Below, piece after piece: positions 4,371-6,384 of a stretch of DNA of 6,384 bases (positions within the stretch are counted from its first letter, which is position 1; every line of letters begins with the position of its first letter). The DNA lies in NCBI GenBank assembly GCA_900770645.1, contig CAAGKY010000089.1:1-6384 (forward strand), in the 5' to 3' direction. Source of the stretch: Bacilli bacterium (GTDB taxonomy: Bacteria; Bacillota_I; Bacilli_A; ML615J-28; CAG-313). The notes under the pieces are model-generated. The model saw only the letters and a program-made list of their open reading frames with translations. It did no database searches and was not told where the DNA came from. Made by a program: the position numbers and the translations under genes.

Positions 4371-4372
4371 TT
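4343..4372 (+). terminator. Intrinsic terminator upstream of the integrase
   Basis: AAAAACGCA (4343-4351) pairs with TGCGTTTTT (4356-4364) around TTAT, and the T run continues (seven Ts, C, five Ts). It ends the RNA from the rightward promoter and would insulate the integrase from it. The 18-base tail 4357-4374 is identical to the tail of the terminator at 575-592. Confidence 0.85.
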
Positions 4373-4401
4373 ATGATAAAATAAAGGCGAAGGAGGTGAA
4401 T

Positions 4402-4429
4402 TTGACAAATTTTAGTTTTAATGTATAAT
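4402..4429 (+). promoter_or_regulatory. Consensus promoter of the integrase
   Basis: TTGACA (4402-4407) and TATAAT (4424-4429), both perfect, with a 16-base spacer that is almost all A and T. The start near 4436 leaves a leader of only about 20 bases. That leader contains the SD AAAGGAGG (4440-4447), which can fold with the C run at 4434-4438 around a GAAA loop. Confidence 0.8.
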
Positions 4430-4454
4430 ATGTCCCCCGAAAGGAGGCATTATT

Positions 4455-5378
4455 GTGAATTTAACGTTAAAAGAAGCTTATAACAAGTATATTGACTATG
4501 TCATTTTAAAATGTAAACCACAAAGTATTAGAAGTATCAAATCACGTTTTAATAGTTATATATTACCTTATTTAGGTGATAAAAAACTCAAAGATATTGA
4601 TGCTCTATGTTATTTAGAATGGCAAATTGAAATTGATAAAAAGGGGTTTAGTTATAAATATAACAAGGCATTACATTATTCAATGGTATCGCTATTTAAT
4701 TTTTGCATAACCTTTTTAGATGTTCAAAAAAACATTCCTAGTTGTGTTGGCAATTTCAAAAAAAAATACGAAACAAGCAATGAGATAGTTTGCTGGAATA
4801 TCAACGAATATTATAAATTTATTTCTGTAGCTGACAATCAAGTATATAAAACATTATTTAATTTTTTGTATTTTACAGGTTGTCGAATTGGTGAAGCATT
4901 AGCACTAACGTTTAATGATATTTCTGATAATGTCGTATCAATTAATAAAACTATATCAAAAGAATACATTAATGGTGCGAGAATGATAACATCACCAAAA
5001 ACAAAAAAATCAATACGTAAAATACATATTGACAACACACTATTAAGAGAAATTAACCTCTTGAAAGATTATTATAACATAAAAAATGATAATATCAACA
5101 ATTTATACGTATTTGGTGGATTAAAACCATTAGCACCTACAACAGTCACAAGATATAAAAATCTTTACTGTGAATTAGCAGGTGTAAGAAAAATACGACT
5201 ACACGATTTTAGACATAGTCACGCAACGTTATTAATTACTAATAACGTGCCTATAAACGATATAAGTGAACGTTTGGGGCATTCGAATATAAATACAACA
5301 CTAGAAACTTATATTCATTCGAATACAGACAACGAAAAAAGAGTTCTGGAAACTCTTGAATCGTTGCGACTTTTTTAA
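4455..5378 (+). CDS. int: Tyrosine recombinase (phage integrase), 307 aa, GTG start
   Basis: It catalyses site-specific integration and probably excision of the phage circle. The N-terminal core-binding (SAM-like) domain spans about residues 1-100. The catalytic domain (about 110-307) keeps the full active site: R144 in TGCRIGEAL, K182 in SPKTKKS, H250 and R253 in HDFRHSH, H276 in LGHSN, and the nucleophile Y286 in LETYIH. It lacks the extra N-terminal arm-binding domain of the roughly 380-400-aa Tn916/ICE-type integrases, so it is of the compact type. Start: GTG at 4455, seven bases after AAAGGAGG; no in-frame alternative upstream fits. It is monocistronic in appearance, with a consensus promoter before it and a 13-bp inverted repeat overlapping its stop. 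No excisionase gene is recognised. The attachment site is not identifiable without the host junction. It makes the phage temperate, unlike Ff. Assignment is secure. Confidence 0.97.
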   Translation: MNLTLKEAYNKYIDYVILKCKPQSIRSIKSRFNSYILPYLGDKKLKDIDALCYLEWQIEIDKKGFSYKYNKALHYSMVSLFNFCITFLDVQKNIPSCVGNFKKKYETSNEIVCWNINEYYKFISVADNQVYKTLFNFLYFTGCRIGEALALTFNDISDNVVSINKTISKEYINGARMITSPKTKKSIRKIHIDNTLLREINLLKDYYNIKNDNINNLYVFGGLKPLAPTTVTRYKNLYCELAGVRKIRLHDFRHSHATLLITNNVPINDISERLGHSNINTTLETYIHSNTDNEKRVLETLESLRLF

Positions 5379-5414
5379 CAAATTCCGTTTGCAGTAGATT
5401 GTTGTTAAAAAAGT
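5369..5414. repeat. 13-bp inverted repeat at the 3' end of the integrase gene
   Basis: ACTTTTTTAACAA (5369-5381) is the exact reverse complement of 5402-5414, with 20 bases between. The left arm includes the integrase stop codon. As RNA it gives a weak AT-rich hairpin followed by UUCUUCU, so it may be a poor terminator. Next to an integrase gene it is also a natural place for an attachment or arm-binding site, but the 20-base gap is longer than the 6-8-base spacer of a normal recombination core. Confidence 0.55.
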
Positions 5415-5543
5415 TTCTTCTAAAACCCCCTCAAATTTCGCGTTTAAAGGGCTTTATTTTATTAATGGTCGGGAAAACAGGACTGTTGACGGCTATTAAT
5501 AGAAAGTCGCTAAAAACGGCGTTAAAACAAGAATTTAAGCCAT
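5415..5543 (+). promoter_or_regulatory. Leader region of the winged-helix gene, weak promoter signals
   Basis: No gene is seen here. A weak promoter is possible: TTGACG (5486-5491) with TAAAAA 19 bases on (5511-5516). The -35 box overlaps a short inverted repeat, AACAG-GA-CTGTT (5476-5487), whose arms resemble the half-sites of the downstream iterons, which would suit self-regulation. CTATTAATAG (5493-5502) is a 10-base palindrome. There is no clear ribosome binding site before the ATG at 5544. Confidence 0.3.
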
Positions 5544-5915
5544 ATGAAAAATGATGTAGAAAAAATAGATGCATTATTTTGCTTATTGGAGTTTAAAGTA
5601 ATACAAGATAAACGACTTAATTATGCAACTAAGATATTATATTCTTGCGTTGCATTTTCTTCAAATAACTCTACAGGCTACTGCGTTAGAAGTAATAAAT
5701 CATTAATGGAATTAACTGGAATCTCTGAAAGACAATTTTACAGAGATATACAACAATTAATCGATTTAGATTATATTACGGTAATCGAAGATAAAACAGG
5801 TAAGCATTATATGCCCACAACAAACTATGTATATTTGCAGCTAGAAGAACGTCGACAAAAAAGATGCAAAAATTTTGATGCCAATTATTACGATTGGCTA
5901 AATGAAAGGGGCTGA
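5544..5915 (+). CDS. Winged-helix DNA-binding protein, probable replication initiator or regulator
   Basis: The 123-aa protein carries one winged helix-turn-helix. After DKRLNYATKILYSCVAF (22-38, first helix) come GYCVRSNKSLMELTG (45-59) and the recognition helix ISERQFYRDIQQLIDL (60-75), then a wing at about 78-99 (ITVIEDKTGKHYMPTTNYVYL). This is the pattern of the HTH_36 / RepO-like domains found at the N-terminus of Firmicute phage and plasmid replication proteins. The charged tail (EERRQKR) has no second enzymatic domain. It lacks the HUH motifs of rolling-circle initiators. Directly after its stop lie three 21-bp repeats and an AT-rich tract, so I infer that it binds these as an origin protein; acting as a repressor there is the main alternative. 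Start: ATG at 5544, forced by an in-frame TAA upstream; it has almost no Shine-Dalgarno sequence, so the protein may be made at low level, as is common for replication initiators. Confidence 0.85.
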   Translation: MKNDVEKIDALFCLLEFKVIQDKRLNYATKILYSCVAFSSNNSTGYCVRSNKSLMELTGISERQFYRDIQQLIDLDYITVIEDKTGKHYMPTTNYVYLQLEERRQKRCKNFDANYYDWLNERG

Positions 5916-5921
5916 GTTTCC

Positions 5922-5984
5922 ACAGTCATCGTGACAGTGGTCACTGTCTTAATGACAGTCCAAACTGTCTTAATGACAGTTGCC
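5922..5984 (+). repeat. Three tandem 21-bp iteron-like repeats with dyad symmetry
   Basis: The units begin at 5922, 5943 and 5964. Units two and three share ACTGTCTTAATGACAGT exactly (5943-5959 and 5964-5980), and unit one matches 13 of those 17 positions. TGACAGT recurs at 5932, 5953 and 5974, a constant spacing of 21 bases or two helical turns. Each full unit is an inverted repeat (ACTGTC / GACAGT), and neighbouring half-sites also pair (GACAGTG-GT-CACTGTC, 5933-5948). This suits a dimeric winged-helix protein binding one DNA face. Confidence 0.85.
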
Positions 5985-6001
5985 CTTTCTCTATATATAA
6001 A
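5973..6001 (+). promoter_or_regulatory. Probable promoter of the small-gene operon, overlapping the third repeat
   Basis: ATGACA (5973-5978), a 17-base spacer and TATAAA (5996-6001): each box has five of six consensus bases. The -35 box lies inside the third 21-bp repeat, so a protein bound to the repeats would block it. It would transcribe the five small plus-strand genes from about 6008. Confidence 0.45.
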
Positions 6002-6057
6002 AAAAAATATAAAAAAAATATAAAATAAAAATATATATAAAAAAATATATAAAAAAA
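5992..6057. other. 66-bp pure A/T tract (possible unwinding element)
   Basis: There is no G or C over 66 bases. A tracts centred near 6003, 6014, 6026, 6042 and 6054 are spaced roughly one helical turn apart, which could bend the DNA. It sits directly after the iteron-like repeats, where an origin's unwinding element would be. Confidence 0.65.
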
Positions 6058-6072
6058 GAAATTTTTTTCAAA

Positions 6073-6081
6073 TGTGGAAAA
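6073..6081 (-). promoter_or_regulatory. DnaA-box match
   Basis: On the minus strand the site reads TTTTCCACA, a full match to the degenerate DnaA-box consensus TTWTNCACA. It flanks the A/T tract on the side away from the repeats. A single 9-base match is weak alone; its position gives it weight. Confidence 0.5.
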
Positions 6082-6107
6082 CTTTTTCTAAACAAGGAGG
6101 TATGGAA

Positions 6108-6290
6108 ATGGAAATTTATTTATTTTTGATAACAATTAATGTTGCATTAATACAATTCCATTTAAATGGAATAAGAAAAGCTTTAGAAGAAAGGAACAAT
6201 GAAAATGAAAAAATTTTTAAATGGATTTTTTACAACCGCGGGTATATTGACCGGATTATTAACAACTCTATTGGTTGCACAAAGAATTGA
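6108..6290 (+). CDS. Small membrane protein, 60 aa, unknown function
   Basis: I place the start at the ATG at 6108, seven bases after a perfect AAGGAGG (6094-6100); the in-frame ATGs at 6072 (upstream of that site) and 6102 (one base from it) are badly placed. The protein has an N-terminal membrane span (about 3-19, IYLFLITINVALIQFHL), then a charged segment (GIRKALEERNNENEKIFKW) and a polar end (DRIINNSIGCTKN). It is the first of the five small genes after the origin-like region. Its last 86 bases overlap the next gene in another frame, so one of the two could be truncated in reality, although each has its own ribosome binding site. No family recognised. Confidence 0.7.
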   Translation: MEIYLFLITINVALIQFHLNGIRKALEERNNENEKIFKWIFYNRGYIDRIINNSIGCTKN

Positions 6291-6318
6291 AGAAATAACA
6301 TATAAAGGAGAAAAATAA
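6205..6318 (+). CDS. Very small membrane protein, 37 aa, spanning the circle junction
   Basis: The frame reads MKKFLNGFFTTAGILTG and continues through a membrane span (about 8-25) to a charged tail, AQRIEEITYKGEK. The ribosome binding site AAAGGA (6190-6195) is nine bases from the ATG at 6205; an ATG at 6199 is too close to it. TAA at 6316-6318 is two bases before the next ATG (6321). The 86-base overlap with the 60-aa gene is long. The basic start, the clean hydrophobic core and the regular two-base spacing to the next gene favour it being real. The size is like the smallest filamentous tip proteins (about 32-33 aa in Ff), or a short membrane regulator; no family is recognisable. Confidence 0.65.
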   Translation: MKKFLNGFFTTAGILTGLLTTLLVAQRIEEITYKGEK

Positions 6319-6384
6319 ATATGGAAATATGGTGTAATTTACTTAAACTTACTAAAACAGAGATAAAAGAAGAATTTAATGAAA
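6266..6384. repeat. Terminal direct repeat, right copy (circle closure)
   Basis: Exact copy of bases 1-119; see the left copy. Removing one copy gives the 6,265-bp circle. Confidence 0.97.
6321..6384 (+). CDS. Start of the 61-aa acidic protein (second copy, cut by window end)
   Basis: These are the first 21 codons of the same gene that is complete at 56-241, present twice because of the terminal redundancy. It is preceded by the same AAGGAG ribosome binding site. Not an extra gene. Confidence 0.9.
   Translation, partial: MEIWCNLLKLTKTEIKEEFNE

Larger units (their letters stand above)
5916..6081. other. Candidate theta-type origin of replication
   Basis: The parts are ordered as in iteron plasmid origins: a near-consensus DnaA box on the plus strand (GTTTCCACA, 5916-5924, 8 of 9 against TTWTNCACA), three 21-bp repeats (5922-5984), a 66-bp run of pure A/T with spaced A tracts (5992-6057), and a consensus-matching DnaA box on the minus strand (TTTTCCACA, 6073-6081). 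It follows the winged-helix gene with no gap. Origin function is inferred from this arrangement. Confidence 0.6.

Noticed and set aside
4838..5038. 66-codon minus-strand frame inside the integrase
   Set aside because: It lies wholly opposite the catalytic domain of the integrase and has no ribosome site or family features.
5544..5915. Rolling-circle (HUH) initiator
   Set aside because: There is no His-hydrophobe-His motif or downstream catalytic tyrosine motif; the protein is a short winged helix. No HUH motif was seen in the other frames either.
56..5915. Mollicute code (TGA as Trp), as in Spiroplasma filamentous phages
   Set aside because: Tryptophan is TGG throughout, and the winged-helix and 62-aa genes end cleanly with TGA.
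5922..5984. CRISPR-like array
   Set aside because: The repeats are 21 bp in direct tandem with no unique spacers and no cas genes; iterons or operators fit.
6072..6107. Longer start (ATG at 6072) for the 60-aa gene
   Set aside because: It is upstream of the perfect AAGGAGG at 6094-6100, overlaps the DnaA-box match and has no ribosome site; the ATG at 6108 has ideal spacing.

Overview
The window is almost certainly one complete circular genome of 6,265 bp that was opened at an arbitrary point: bases 1-119 are repeated exactly at 6266-6384. It looks like a temperate filamentous phage (inovirus-like) of a low-GC Gram-positive (monoderm) host. The basis is a Zot/pI-type assembly ATPase next to a run of very small membrane proteins, a major coat-type protein, and a long secreted, membrane-anchored adsorption-type protein. 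No outer-membrane secretin is present. The DNA is AT-rich, ribosome binding sites are strong (AAGGAGG), start codons include TTG and GTG, and TGG and TGA are used as in the standard code.

Layout. Everything radiates from a control region at 4163-4454 and converges at 572-698. The minus-strand arm (4162 down to 699) is the virion module: major coat protein, a terminator, the 515-aa adsorption-type protein, five small membrane proteins that mostly overlap by 1-13 bases, and the Zot-like ATPase. It ends at a long AT-rich hairpin. The plus-strand arm holds a tyrosine integrase (4455-5378), a winged-helix protein (5544-5915), an origin-like region (5916-6081), and a run of five small genes through the circle junction (6108 to 571), ending at a strong terminator.

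Control. Two near-consensus promoters sit back to back at 4204-4271, with their TTGACA boxes inside a perfect 11-bp inverted repeat. The leftward one drives the coat operon. The rightward one would make a structured RNA of about 90 nt that stops at a terminator (4343-4372). The integrase then has its own consensus promoter (4402-4429).

Most interesting points. (1) There is no rolling-circle (HUH) replication gene. Instead the winged-helix gene is followed by three 21-bp iteron-like repeats, a 66-bp pure A/T stretch and DnaA-box-like sites, which is the layout of a theta-type plasmid origin and unexpected for a filamentous phage. (2) The 59-aa protein at 2120-2299 looks like a paralogue of the C-terminal membrane anchor of the adsorption protein just upstream, and both end in a ribosome-binding motif that also encodes their KVVR tails. 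(3) A compact short-RNA and divergent-promoter switch lies between the virion and integration arms. Functions of the small proteins are not recognisable from sequence alone.
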